From Pirellulales bacterium (GTDB lineage Bacteria > Planctomycetota > Planctomycetia > Pirellulales > DATAWG01), in NCBI GenBank assembly GCA_036267355.1, contig DATAWG010000037.1:1-45758 (forward strand): a stretch of 45,758 nucleotides of DNA, given 5' to 3'. A model generated the notes under the pieces. The model saw only the letters and a list, made by a program, of their open reading frames with translations, searched no databases and was not told the DNA's origin. Shown one piece after another: positions 16,654 through 27,400 of the stretch (positions are counted from its first letter, which is position 1; each line of letters begins with the position of its first letter). Position numbers and translations under genes: made by a program.

Positions 16654-19600
16654 ATGCAATTACCAACATGGATGCGAAGCAGCCCGAAAAGCCGCCGCCA
16701 CGCCATTTCAAAGGCCGAACGGCGGCGGCGCGATGAATTGCTGATTCCGCTAGAGGTGGGACGGCTGGAAGAACGCCGCGTGTTGAGCGCATCGCCCGCC
16801 TTTACCGGCACTCCAAAAAACCTGACGGGCATTACCCAAGATGGCACCAACACCGGCACGACGGTTTCCACGCTAATCAGCGGAAAGACCAGCAATGCCA
16901 GCGGCATCGCAATCACGTCGATGAGCAGCGGCACCGGCGCGGGCGGGACATGGCAATACGACAATTCCGGCATTTGGACGGCGATTCCGGCCCCCGGCTC
17001 GCAGGCCTTTGCCCTGTTGGATGCCGACTCGATCCGCTTCGATCCGAATCCGGGTTTCAGCGGCAACTCGGCCTCGATTACTTATTTGGCGTGGGATGGG
17101 AGCGGAAGCGACCAGACATTGCTCACGATCAATTCCAGCAACTTCAGCAGCGCCGGCAGCCCCTCGACCGAGACGTCGACGATCGACGTCTCCCCGCCTG
17201 CAGGTCCGCAACTGGCGAATGACGGCAACGGCGGAAGCCAACCGATCTTGGACGATCAGGCCACGAAGCCGTTCGACAACACGGCAACCGAAATCAGCGT
17301 CAACGAGACCGATCTCTCCGACACGCTCACCGTCACGGTTACGCAGAATATTGCCGCCAACGGCACGCTCTCCGGCGGCAATTTCTCGCCCCAGGGCGGC
17401 GGCGAATATCTAATCTCCGGCGTCACCGCGGCACAGGCCACGTTGGACCTCGACGCCCTGACCTTCACGCCCAACCGCGGTACCGCCGGCACGACGGTCA
17501 ATACGAGCTTCTCACTTTCGGTCACCGATCTCTATGCGCAATCGGCGGGACCGGTTTCGGCGGTGGTCGCGACGACCGGCAATGTCACGCCCGTGCTGAA
17601 GGGAACGAGCGATTTCGCGCCGATTCCCGAGAATTCAACCAGCTCCTCCGTCACGGGTACGGCAGTTTCCTCGCTGTTGTTCAACGAAACCACCGACGCC
17701 AACGATAGCGCGCTGGGCATCGCCATCACGAACGTCGACAACACGAATGGCCAATGGGAATGGTCCAGCGACAACATCACATGGAATGACCTTTCCAGCA
17801 GCCTTAGCGGCTCGTCGGCCTTTTTGCTGGCCAACAGCGATTATCTCCGCTTCGTTCCCACGGCCCGCGCCAATTTTGCCGGCACGGCGGCGATCAGCTT
17901 TGTCGCGTGGGATGGAACCAGCGGAACGCTGCACACGACCGACGACACGGGGCAAGCTCCCGGCTCCGGCGCATTCAGTTCCGCCAGCGACCCTGCAACC
18001 GCCTCGATTTCGGTCGTCCCGACGCTATCGATCAGTGGCGCCGCCACAACCGATGTCGCGGCCGGTCAAGATCCGCAGCCGTTCAACGAAGTGACGATCG
18101 GCGATACGGCCAGCGCCTCGAGCGACGACACGATCACGGTCACGATCACGCAGCAGTTCGGCAATGGCGTCAACAGCGGCCAGACCGATCAGCACAGTCT
18201 GAATGGCTCGCTATCGCTCAGCGGTGCCAATAGTGCGGATCTTGTGAACAATCACAATGGCACCTACACGCTCTCCGGCTCGCTGTCGGATGTGCTCGCC
18301 GATTTGCAGCAGGTCACGTTCACGCCCGCCTCGCCGACGGTCGGAACTTCGATCACCACAAAATTCGGATTGGGTGTGACTGACACGCTCGGGGCAACCG
18401 GTGTGTTGAACGACAGCACGACGGTGATGGTCACCAATCCGCCGACGATAGACGGAGTGAATGGCTTTGCCGCGATTCAAACAGGCGGCATGCCGTCCGC
18501 CACGACCGTTTCAACCCTGATTTTGGGACAAACCGATCCCGCCGGGATCGGCATCGGCATCTCGGCGGTCGACGATTCCAATGGCAGTTGGAAGTACTTC
18601 AACACGACGACGAACGCATGGACGGCAATACCGACCGAGACCAGCGGGCATGTGTTTTTGCTCTCGGGAAGCGACCAACTTGAATTCGTGGCCAACTCGG
18701 GATTCGCCGGCACGTCGTCGATTACCCTTGTGGCTTGGGACGAGAATGTCGGCAGCGATCAGGCTAGTTATACGCTGGCAACATCCCCGAACGATTTTAG
18801 CACGACCAGCGAGCAGCCTCAGCTTTCGGTCGTGCCCGTGCTTTCGATCGGCGGCACCGCATCAACGACGGTCGCCGCCGGATCGACGCCATCGCCGTTC
18901 AGCAATGTGTCGATCGGCGACAACACGACGAACACCGATCCGGTAACGCTGACGATCACGCTCAGCAACAGCGCGAACGGCACCCTCGCTGGGAACGACT
19001 TGTCCGGCGGCGCGGGTGGGGTCTACACGCTTACCGGCCCGGCCGCTCAGGTGCAAACCGATCTGCGCGGGCTCGCGTTTACGCCGGCAACCGGCTCGGC
19101 GGGTACTTCAACCTCGACGACCTTCGATCTGTCGCTCGGCGACACGCTCGGCGCCACCACGGTGACGGACGACAGCACGGTCGTCGTCGTCGACACGCCG
19201 CCCACGCTCACAAGCGCAAATTCTTTCACCTCGATCCCGGCCGACACGACCAGCGCCGCGATGCAAGTGTCGAGCTTGATCAATGCCAATTCCAGCAGCG
19301 ACGGGGTGGCCGTCATCGGGGTCGACGACAGCAACGGAGTTTGGCAATACTCCACGAACGGAACCAGCGGCTGGACGGCCATTTCGCCATCGCCGGCGCC
19401 AAGCAACACCCCGGTCAGTTCCACGAATGCCTTTTTGCTCGGCCCATCCGACTATATCCGATTCGAGTCGACGAGCGGCGCTTCCACCACGGCGACGATC
19501 ACGTTGCTGGCATGGGCGCCATCAAACGGCGGCACGGCGCTTTCTTACGTGAATCCGGCGACGCTTCCCGGAGCCTTCAGCGGCAACAGCGCGCAGTCGT

Positions 19601-22600
19601 CGATCGTGGTCAATCCCGTGCTTTCGATCCTCGGCACGACGACGATCGATAGCACGTACGGCCAAACACCGGCACCGGCCGCTTTTACCGGCGTTACACT
19701 CTCCGATAGCGATTCGAGCGAGTCGCTGACCGTCACGATTACGCAGTTGAACTCGGGCGGCATCGACACGGGTTTTGCCGATGGTTCGCTTTCGCTTTCC
19801 GGCACTCACACGACAGCGACCTTCACTCCGAATAGCGGGGCGGGAACGTACGCGCTCACCGACACATCGCTGGCCAAGCTGCAGGCGGACCTGTTGGCAT
19901 TGGTGTTCTCGCCGACGGCCGGTACGCCCGGAGCGTCGGTCACGACTTCATTCCAGCTCGCGCTCAGCGATGGTTCCGGCTCCGGGAACACGTTTACGAC
20001 CTCGGCCACGCCCACCGACACCAACCAGATCATGGTTGTCAAATCGCCGCCGTTGCTGAACGGCTCGAATCCGCTTAATCCGGAATCTCCGACCTCGCTC
20101 GCGGGAACCGAAGTTTCGGCGTTGATCTACGATCCGACCCAAGTGACCGATTCGAGTGATTCGACGTTGGGAATCGCCATCATCGCCGCTACCGACAATA
20201 CCGGCCTTACGGGCATCGGAGCGTTGGGCCAATGGGAATATTCGACCGCCGCCGATCCCACCGATTGGATCGCCCTCCCCGTCTCCTCCACGAGCGATGC
20301 CAGCAACGCATTTTTGCTTGCCGACACGGATAACCTACGATTCGTGCCGGTGCTCGGATTCGTCGGCACTCCGAGCATTACGTTCCTCGCTTGGGATGGA
20401 TCGGCCAACACCGCTCTCAGCGTCGACAAGTCCTACAACGCGACCACGACCACATCGTTGGGTGCCTTCAGCACCGTCGCCACCGCCGCTACGTCCACGG
20501 TCACGGTGCGTCCCGTGCTTTCGATCACCGGCACCGGCGCCACCTCCATCAACGACGACCAGCAGACGACGCCTTTCGACAACGGAACGACAATTCAGAC
20601 GGTCATCGGCGACACCAACAACTCCGAGAACATCACCGTTCTCATCACGCAATTGAACCCGGGCGGCATCGACACCTCGCTTGCCGACGGGGTGCTAAGC
20701 CTTCCCGGTCCCGATAGCGCCGACTTGGTTGAAAATACCGGCGCCGGCCCCATGGGCGCGGGAACCTACACGCTCACCGGCAATGCCGCCACCGTCACCG
20801 GCGAGTTACAAGCTCTGGTGTTCACGCCGAACCCCGGTACGGTAGGCCAAGCGGTCGTCACGACGTTTGGCCTCATGGTCACCGACGGGCCTCCCGGCCG
20901 GGGGACTGGCACCCCCGTTAGCGATTCGAACACGCAGGTCACGACACTTTCGATTGCGTCTCCAACGCTGACCGGCGCGAACAACCTAGAGCCGGTGCCT
21001 TTGAACGCAAATCCGCTGATTAACAGCGAAGATCCGGGAATCGAGGTCGCCAATCTGCCTGCCGCCGGCAGCTCCGCAGGCATCGGCGTCGCCGTCTCCG
21101 CGGTCGACGATACGCTCGGCACCTGGGAGTTTTCAACCGACGGCACCGCGGCAAGCCCCACTTGGCAGGCTATCTCGGGCGTCAGTTCTACTTCGGTGTT
21201 GCTGTTGGCTCCGACGGATTACATCCGATTCGTTCCGGCGACGGGCGATCTCGGATCCTCGACGATCACCTTGCAAGCGTGGAACCAATTCGCCGGCACG
21301 GTCGATACCGACAACACCGTATCGCCGCTTCTGGCGCGCGGTTTGAGCCCCACTCCCGCATCGACCGCGACGGTCGAAATCGTTCCGGTGCTCTCGATCG
21401 GCGCCACCCATGTCTCCACCAGCCTCGACGATCAAACGAGCAATCCTTTCAGCGCGGTCACGATCGGCGATACCGACGTCGCGGGCAACGCCTACAACGA
21501 GGCCCTGACAATTACCATCACGCCCACCGCGGGCCAAGCAAACGGCGTCCTCACCAGGACGGATTCCCTCGCCGGCGTTTCCCTTGCCAGCTTCGACAGC
21601 ACGACCGGAACCTACACGCTCACCGCCGACAATGCGGTGGATGCCCAGACCGCACTGCGAGCTCTTTTATTCACGCCGACGCTTCATGAAACGACCGCCG
21701 GCGCGACGGTCCAAACACAGTTCACCCTGTTGCTCGCCGACTCTTTTGGCTCGGCCAACAACGTGACCGACTCCGCCTCGGTGCTCACGGTTACCGCCGA
21801 CGCAACGCCGGTGCTCAACGGCGCGAACCCCTTGAGCCCGATTCCTGAAGGCGCATCGAGCGCCAGCAACCCCGGCACGCAGGTGTCGAACCTGATCAGC
21901 GGTCAGGCCACTGATTCCGATAACGATGTGCTGGGAATTGCGATTACGAACGTCGACAACAGCAACGGCCAATGGTCGTATTCCACCGGCTCCGGCTGGA
22001 TACCGATCTACGATGCAGGCGCCGTTCCCGCCACCGCCAGCTCGCCGTATGTCGTCGTCAGCGCGACTTCGGCGCTGCTGCTGGCTCCGAGCGATTCCGT
22101 GCAGTTTGCGCCGAATCCGGGTTTCTACGATTCCGCAACCGCGGTGCTTCCGACCGTCCAATTCCAAGCGTGGGACCGGACCGTCGGTTCGGCCGGCACG
22201 ACATTCGATCCGACGGCGTTGCCTTTCGCCGGGGCATTCAGTTCCGCGGCCTCCCCGGCGAGCGCATCGATTCAAGTCGTGGCTCCGGCGACAATCTACG
22301 CCGCTACGCCTCCCGTGCAGACGACCGATGCAGCCGATGTGAATGTGTTCCAGTCGGCATTTGGGCCCGCCGGTTCGCCCGCGCCTGGAATCAGCGATGC
22401 GAACACGCCGGCCCAGACGTACATCGTGACCGTTGAAATCGACACGGCGGCCAACGGAACGTTCGAGGCGTCGAGCCTGACGGCAGGCGGCTGGATTTCT
22501 GAAGGCCCGAGCACCTACCAATTCGCCGGCACGGCCGCCGCCGCGAATACGGCTTTGGACGCGCTGGTGTTCGTGCCGACGCAGCATCAGGTGGCGGGGG

Positions 22601-24369
22601 GCGATTCCGTCACCACCGATTTCACGATTACCGTCAATGACGGCGTGAATCCAGCCAATTCCACCGTCATCTCGCCGAGTTCGACCAGCACCCCAATCTC
22701 GGTGACGGCCACGGCCGTGATCGACCCGCCGACGTTTACCACTCAGCCGTCGACCGTGGCGAGTCTGCCGGTGTTGGCCCCGAACGGCACGAGAGTGGCC
22801 GGAACTGCCGCCCCCGCCACCGACATGGATGTCGATCCGAATATCCAGTATTCGATCACCGCAGGAAACTCGGGCGGTGCTTTCTCGATCGGGACCAACG
22901 GCCAAATTATCGTCGCCAACGACGCGGCGCTTTCGTATTCTTCCGCAGGCACGGTGCTGACGATCTCGGCCGAAAATATCGGCGCCAATCTAATCGCGTC
23001 GGCGCCGGTCTTCACGACACGGACGATTTACCTGTGGGAAGTGACGGCGTCGGCCACGCCGATTTCGGCCGATTCCTCGACGACGCTCACCTTGACGCTG
23101 CTGTATCCAACGGCGCCGCCGCCATCGTCTCCGTCGTCGCCGCCGCCGCCGGCGTTGAGTGTCGGGACGCTGGCTGTCGCATGGGGCGACGGCACTACGA
23201 CGAGCACTACGGCGCTTACCTCGGCCACTCCAACCGTCTCGCTCGTCCATTTTTACGCCACGAATCCCGACAAAGACGATCCCGCGGCCGCCATCCCGAT
23301 CGCGATCACCGGCACCGACGTCTCGGCGCAAACGTCGGCCGCGGTGGCCGGCACCGGTGTCGGCATCGCCGTCATTCCCGATACGACTTCCGATATCGTG
23401 GAAGCCGTCGTTCCGCCGGTGCTGGAAGTTACGCCGATGGTGCAGGCGCTCGACACGCCGGTTTCGGAACAAATAGATATTGGAGTTGCCCCGGGCCAAG
23501 CCACCACGGGCGGCGAGCGGCAAGTCCTGTTGAGGATCGTTTCGCCGTTGGGGAACGAGGAGGCCGGCCCGATCGTCGTGCCCGATCCCGACAAAACGCT
23601 GAATGATTTGCCGGGCTTGTTCAAAAACTTGCCCGACGGACGTTATCGCGTGTATCTCCAGCAGAGTGGCCGCTCGCGGCTGATGATCGACGTCATGGTG
23701 CGGCAAGGCCAGCCGGTGGATGCTGCGGAAGATTCGGGCGGTGCGGGAGATCGTCCCCCCACGAGTCAAAGCGAAACCGATCAGGCCAAGGGTCTAGCCG
23801 ATAGCAATCCACCCGCTTCGAATGGCAATTCGACTGCACAACAAAACGCGGCGGCTGGCGATAACCGGCAAGCGAACGGGAATGGCAGGAGTGCCATCGC
23901 ATCCCGTGCGGGCCAACCGTCGTCGGCCCCTGGCGAAGCGGTTCCGAATCCTGCGATTCCGAGCCAAGGGAATCCGGGGCTGCAAGTCTCGCCGCCCTTG
24001 AATTCGCCTGGCCCCGTTGCCGGCCACGGCAAACCGACCGCCGCGATGTTTCCGTTCGGGCTCCCGAATGCCGGTTTCGGTGGCGGCCGGACGGACGCTG
24101 GATCACTCCCTGCTACATTCGATCGCGGCAATCCGAATGTGGCGAGTGCGGGGAACGGAGCAAGCGGCGCCGCGAAGCAGCAAGCCTCCGACGTGCCTGC
24201 GACATCGCTGGCGGCCGCGGTTGGCATTGCCGCCGCGAGCACGCTGGCATCGGATTCCACTCGGACCGACTCGCTCATGGCGCGGTTGAGCAAGCGATCG
24301 CTTTCCAAGGGGGCTCGGTTGTCGCGCCGGCTGCGTCGTTCGACCAAGATCGATAGCGGCGTCGAATAA
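16654..24369 (+). CDS. Giant repetitive surface protein with planctomycete export motif
   Basis: A 2571-aa protein. The basic N-terminus (SKAERRRRDELLIPLEVGRL, then EERRVLSASP) is the planctomycete 'LEPR-XLL'-like export motif, not a classical signal peptide. Residues ~48-1870 hold seven repeats of 250-300 aa. A cadherin-like region follows at ~2026-2116 (DMDVDPNIQYSITAGNSGGAF), then a segment with a Pro/Ser linker (PPPSSPSSPPPP). A compact domain around 2260-2350 includes LPDGRYRVYLQQSGRSRLMI. A long Asn/Gly/Pro/Ser-rich region leads to a C-terminus with a hydrophobic stretch (LAAAVGIAAASTLA) and an Arg/Lys-rich end (RLSRRLRRSTK), reminiscent of sorting tails. Composition is extreme: Thr, Ser, Ala and Gly dominate and Cys is nearly absent. 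It is probably a cell-surface adhesin or stalk-like protein. It ends 68 bp before the WD40 kinase. Confidence 0.85.
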   Translation: MQLPTWMRSSPKSRRHAISKAERRRRDELLIPLEVGRLEERRVLSASPAFTGTPKNLTGITQDGTNTGTTVSTLISGKTSNASGIAITSMSSGTGAGGTWQYDNSGIWTAIPAPGSQAFALLDADSIRFDPNPGFSGNSASITYLAWDGSGSDQTLLTINSSNFSSAGSPSTETSTIDVSPPAGPQLANDGNGGSQPILDDQATKPFDNTATEISVNETDLSDTLTVTVTQNIAANGTLSGGNFSPQGGGEYLISGVTAAQATLDLDALTFTPNRGTAGTTVNTSFSLSVTDLYAQSAGPVSAVVATTGNVTPVLKGTSDFAPIPENSTSSSVTGTAVSSLLFNETTDANDSALGIAITNVDNTNGQWEWSSDNITWNDLSSSLSGSSAFLLANSDYLRFVPTARANFAGTAAISFVAWDGTSGTLHTTDDTGQAPGSGAFSSASDPATASISVVPTLSISGAATTDVAAGQDPQPFNEVTIGDTASASSDDTITVTITQQFGNGVNSGQTDQHSLNGSLSLSGANSADLVNNHNGTYTLSGSLSDVLADLQQVTFTPASPTVGTSITTKFGLGVTDTLGATGVLNDSTTVMVTNPPTIDGVNGFAAIQTGGMPSATTVSTLILGQTDPAGIGIGISAVDDSNGSWKYFNTTTNAWTAIPTETSGHVFLLSGSDQLEFVANSGFAGTSSITLVAWDENVGSDQASYTLATSPNDFSTTSEQPQLSVVPVLSIGGTASTTVAAGSTPSPFSNVSIGDNTTNTDPVTLTITLSNSANGTLAGNDLSGGAGGVYTLTGPAAQVQTDLRGLAFTPATGSAGTSTSTTFDLSLGDTLGATTVTDDSTVVVVDTPPTLTSANSFTSIPADTTSAAMQVSSLINANSSSDGVAVIGVDDSNGVWQYSTNGTSGWTAISPSPAPSNTPVSSTNAFLLGPSDYIRFESTSGASTTATITLLAWAPSNGGTALSYVNPATLPGAFSGNSAQSSIVVNPVLSILGTTTIDSTYGQTPAPAAFTGVTLSDSDSSESLTVTITQLNSGGIDTGFADGSLSLSGTHTTATFTPNSGAGTYALTDTSLAKLQADLLALVFSPTAGTPGASVTTSFQLALSDGSGSGNTFTTSATPTDTNQIMVVKSPPLLNGSNPLNPESPTSLAGTEVSALIYDPTQVTDSSDSTLGIAIIAATDNTGLTGIGALGQWEYSTAADPTDWIALPVSSTSDASNAFLLADTDNLRFVPVLGFVGTPSITFLAWDGSANTALSVDKSYNATTTTSLGAFSTVATAATSTVTVRPVLSITGTGATSINDDQQTTPFDNGTTIQTVIGDTNNSENITVLITQLNPGGIDTSLADGVLSLPGPDSADLVENTGAGPMGAGTYTLTGNAATVTGELQALVFTPNPGTVGQAVVTTFGLMVTDGPPGRGTGTPVSDSNTQVTTLSIASPTLTGANNLEPVPLNANPLINSEDPGIEVANLPAAGSSAGIGVAVSAVDDTLGTWEFSTDGTAASPTWQAISGVSSTSVLLLAPTDYIRFVPATGDLGSSTITLQAWNQFAGTVDTDNTVSPLLARGLSPTPASTATVEIVPVLSIGATHVSTSLDDQTSNPFSAVTIGDTDVAGNAYNEALTITITPTAGQANGVLTRTDSLAGVSLASFDSTTGTYTLTADNAVDAQTALRALLFTPTLHETTAGATVQTQFTLLLADSFGSANNVTDSASVLTVTADATPVLNGANPLSPIPEGASSASNPGTQVSNLISGQATDSDNDVLGIAITNVDNSNGQWSYSTGSGWIPIYDAGAVPATASSPYVVVSATSALLLAPSDSVQFAPNPGFYDSATAVLPTVQFQAWDRTVGSAGTTFDPTALPFAGAFSSAASPASASIQVVAPATIYAATPPVQTTDAADVNVFQSAFGPAGSPAPGISDANTPAQTYIVTVEIDTAANGTFEASSLTAGGWISEGPSTYQFAGTAAAANTALDALVFVPTQHQVAGGDSVTTDFTITVNDGVNPANSTVISPSSTSTPISVTATAVIDPPTFTTQPSTVASLPVLAPNGTRVAGTAAPATDMDVDPNIQYSITAGNSGGAFSIGTNGQIIVANDAALSYSSAGTVLTISAENIGANLIASAPVFTTRTIYLWEVTASATPISADSSTTLTLTLLYPTAPPPSSPSSPPPPALSVGTLAVAWGDGTTTSTTALTSATPTVSLVHFYATNPDKDDPAAAIPIAITGTDVSAQTSAAVAGTGVGIAVIPDTTSDIVEAVVPPVLEVTPMVQALDTPVSEQIDIGVAPGQATTGGERQVLLRIVSPLGNEEAGPIVVPDPDKTLNDLPGLFKNLPDGRYRVYLQQSGRSRLMIDVMVRQGQPVDAAEDSGGAGDRPPTSQSETDQAKGLADSNPPASNGNSTAQQNAAAGDNRQANGNGRSAIASRAGQPSSAPGEAVPNPAIPSQGNPGLQVSPPLNSPGPVAGHGKPTAAMFPFGLPNAGFGGGRTDAGSLPATFDRGNPNVASAGNGASGAAKQQASDVPATSLAAAVGIAAASTLASDSTRTDSLMARLSKRSLSKGARLSRRLRRSTKIDSGVE
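16795..22270 (+). repeat. Seven in-frame protein repeats of 250-300 aa
   Basis: Repeat units begin near nucleotides 16795, 17581, 18433, 19192, 20047, 20956 and 21805, most with a P-x-L-x-G-x-N-x-F/L start (for example PVLNGANPLSPIPEG). Each has two subdomains. One carries W-x-Y-S, W-x-x-I, FLL, D-x-I-R-F, G-F-x-G and AWD motifs. The other carries LTVTITQ, NG-x-L, YTLTG, a run resembling LQxLxFTP, and GTxxTTFxLxVTD. Units have diverged at the DNA level, so this is an old duplication series and not a recent tandem expansion. Confidence 0.85.
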
Positions 24370-24437
24370 TTTCGAGGCAACCGCCGAACCGCGTGGCCTT
24401 TTCCATCCCCAACCAATTTCCTACGGCGACCACTCCC

Positions 24438-27400
24438 ATGTCGAACTGTCCTTTCTGCAACGCCGATCTTTCGGAATCGCCGCTGCGGGGCGGTCGCTGC
24501 CCATCGTGTGGCAACATGCTGGCGTGGCAAGACGCTGCGCAGAGAGAACCGGCTGGCGCACCGGTTTCGACGCCCATGAACTACGGCGCGCCGCCGCAGT
24601 CCGGCGCCGCGCCTGAATATGGCTCGCCGCCGCTTGGCTTCGGTGCGCCGCAAGTTCAGTTCGCGCCGCCGGAACAGGCCCCGCCGCCGGCACAAGATCC
24701 GTTGGCCGCCTTGAAGGCGACGATGGCCCGCATCGTCAACCGCGGCGCACTGGAAGCGGCCGCCGGAGCTCAACCGACGGGTCCGACGCTGTTGCCCCCC
24801 GGCGCCGGCACGGGCGATGGTGCTCCGGCTTGTCCGCCGCTGGTCGCGCCAAGCGGTGTTGTCGAGGGCGAAACGTCGCCAAGCAGCGTGCCTGCGGCCC
24901 CAACTCCCGCTTCGCATCCGACTCCGCCCACGCAGCCGAGCCCCTCGTCGCACCCGACGCCCATGATGCCGCGGTCCTACCCCACTCCGCGCGGCAACGT
25001 CGATCTGACAGTCGAACTAAACCCGGCCACGGCCGACCCAAGCCGAGTGACACCGCTCGACATCCGGCCAGTCGACCCTCACGCTGACGGCGGTCGTGGT
25101 CGCTCCGAAGATGCGGCGGGCCGGGCCGGGCCGAGCGGCCCGACAATCGACATTCCGGCGGCCAAGGTCAAGCAGCCAAGCACATTCAACGAGCGCCGTG
25201 TGGCTCAAACAATGGCCGCGGGGGGCGGCGGCGCCGAAGACACCGAACAGGTGGCAAAGCTGTGGCGCGGCACCTTCGATCCCAGCACGACGCCGCGAAC
25301 CAGCCTCAAAGGCTCCGGCGGACCGACTGCCCGCGATTCGAAGCTGGTCATCAAGCATCGCGCGCTGCGCGATGTGCGCGAGCCGGCCCGCGCGGGGGCC
25401 GACTATGAGCTTCTCTCCGTGATCGGCGAAGGCGGGATGGGAGTTGTCTATGCTGCCCGGCAGGCCGCGATCGACCGCACCGTCGCCATCAAGATGCTCA
25501 AGGCCGACATCGCCCGAGACAACGATCAGCGCGAGAAGTTCCTTTCTGAAGCAGTCGTCACCGGCGATCTCGATCACCCGAATATCGTTCCGATTTACGA
25601 TCTCGGAAGCAATGAGACCGGCGCGCTGTTCTATTCGATGAAGCGCGTGCAGGGCACGCCCTGGATGGCGGTGATCGATCGCAAGTCGAATCCGGAGAAC
25701 ATCGACATCTTGATGAAAGTGGCCGACGCGGTCGCGTTCGCCCATTCGCGGGGAGTGATCCACCGCGATCTGAAGCCGGAAAACGTCATGCTCGGCGATT
25801 TCGGCGAAGTGTTGGTGATGGACTGGGGATTGGCCCTCTCGATGGAAAGCTTCCGCAAGTCGGGAAGCATCACGCAAACGAGCAGCATGGGCGGCACCCC
25901 GGCCTACATGGCCCCCGAAATGGCCACTGGCCCGATCGACCGCGTCGGTCCGGCAAGCGACGTTTACCTGCTGGGTGCGATTCTTTACGAAATCATCGCG
26001 AAGAAGCCGCCGCATACCGGCAAGAACGTGATGAATTGCCTGTACGCCGCCGCGCGCAACGAAATCCAGCCGACCACGCAATCGGGCGAACTGTTGGAAA
26101 TCGCCATGCGGGCCATGTCGACCGCCGTCGAAGCTCGCTACGCGAGCGTGCAGGAATTCCAATCCGCGATCCGCCAATATCAATCGCATTCCGAAAGCAT
26201 CGTGCTTTCGACGCGGGCCCAAAACGATCTCGACGCCGCGGAAATATCGGGCGATTATCAGACGTACTCCCGGGCTTTATTCGCGTTTCAAGAGGCGGCC
26301 GCGCTGTGGGATGGCAACGTCAAGGCCCGCAGCGGCGTTTCCGCCGCGAAGCTGGCCTATGCGCGCCGGGCTGCGAAGAAAGAAGACTTCGATTTGGCCG
26401 CGTCGCTCGTCGATGCCAGCGATCCGGCGCATGTCGAGCTGCACAAGCAAATCGTTTCCGCTCAGCGCGAACGCGACACGCGCCAGCAGCGGCTCAAGAA
26501 CATTCGCCGGATCGCCGTGGCGTTGGGTGTGGCGATCGTTTGCGGCGCCAGCATGGCCACGATTCAAATCAATTCGCAGAAGAATCGCGCGCTCAACGCG
26601 GAGATCGCGGCGAAGATCGAGCGCGACAACGCGCTCGATGCGCAAAACCGCGCCACGAAAGCCAAACTCGCCGCCGATGAATCGGCCAAGCAGGCGCAAC
26701 ATTCCGCGGCCGCGGCGCTCGCGGCGGAAGGTCAGGCCCGGGCCGCCGAAGGCCTGGAGCGAGTTGCCAAGCAGCAGGCCACCGCCGACGCCGATAGCGC
26801 GAAAAAAGCCAAAAAAGCCGAGGAATATCAGGCCTATGTCGCCCGCATCGGATTGGCGGCGGCACAGATCGATGGCAATGCCTTCGACACCGCCGAGCAG
26901 TTGCTGAACGATTGCCCGCAGGCGATGCGAGATTGGGAATGGGGCCGGCTGCGGTTTCTCTCGACGCAAAGCGTTCAGGACTATCCAGGCCAGGTGCCGG
27001 TCGACTCCGTCGCCTTCGATCACGAGGGCAAGCGATTCGTCTCGGGCAGTTGGGACGGCGAGGTGCGGGTTTGGGATGTCGCCAGCGGAAAAGTGCTGCG
27101 ATCGATTCCCTACGGCGGGCTCTACGTTCATGCCGTCGCGTTCTCGCCCGACGATTCATTGATTGCCGCCGGTGGCAACGACAAGAACGGCTTTGTCAAG
27201 CTGTGGGACGCCAAGACGGGAACGCTTCTGCGAACCCTCGTCGGCCATACCGACGATGTGCTGAGCGTCGCTTTCTCGCACGACGGCAAGCGGCTGCTCA
27301 CGGCGTCGTATGACAAAACAGCCCGCCTCTGGGACGTGGCGACCGGTAAAGAATTGCAGCGCTATCTGGGGCACAACTGGTGGGTTTGGTCGGCCGCGTT

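Noticed and set aside
21667-22905. Minus-strand 412-codon frame (and similar ones) inside the giant surface protein gene
   Set aside because: Arg/Gly/His-rich antisense translation of repetitive Thr/Ala coding DNA; no start signals.
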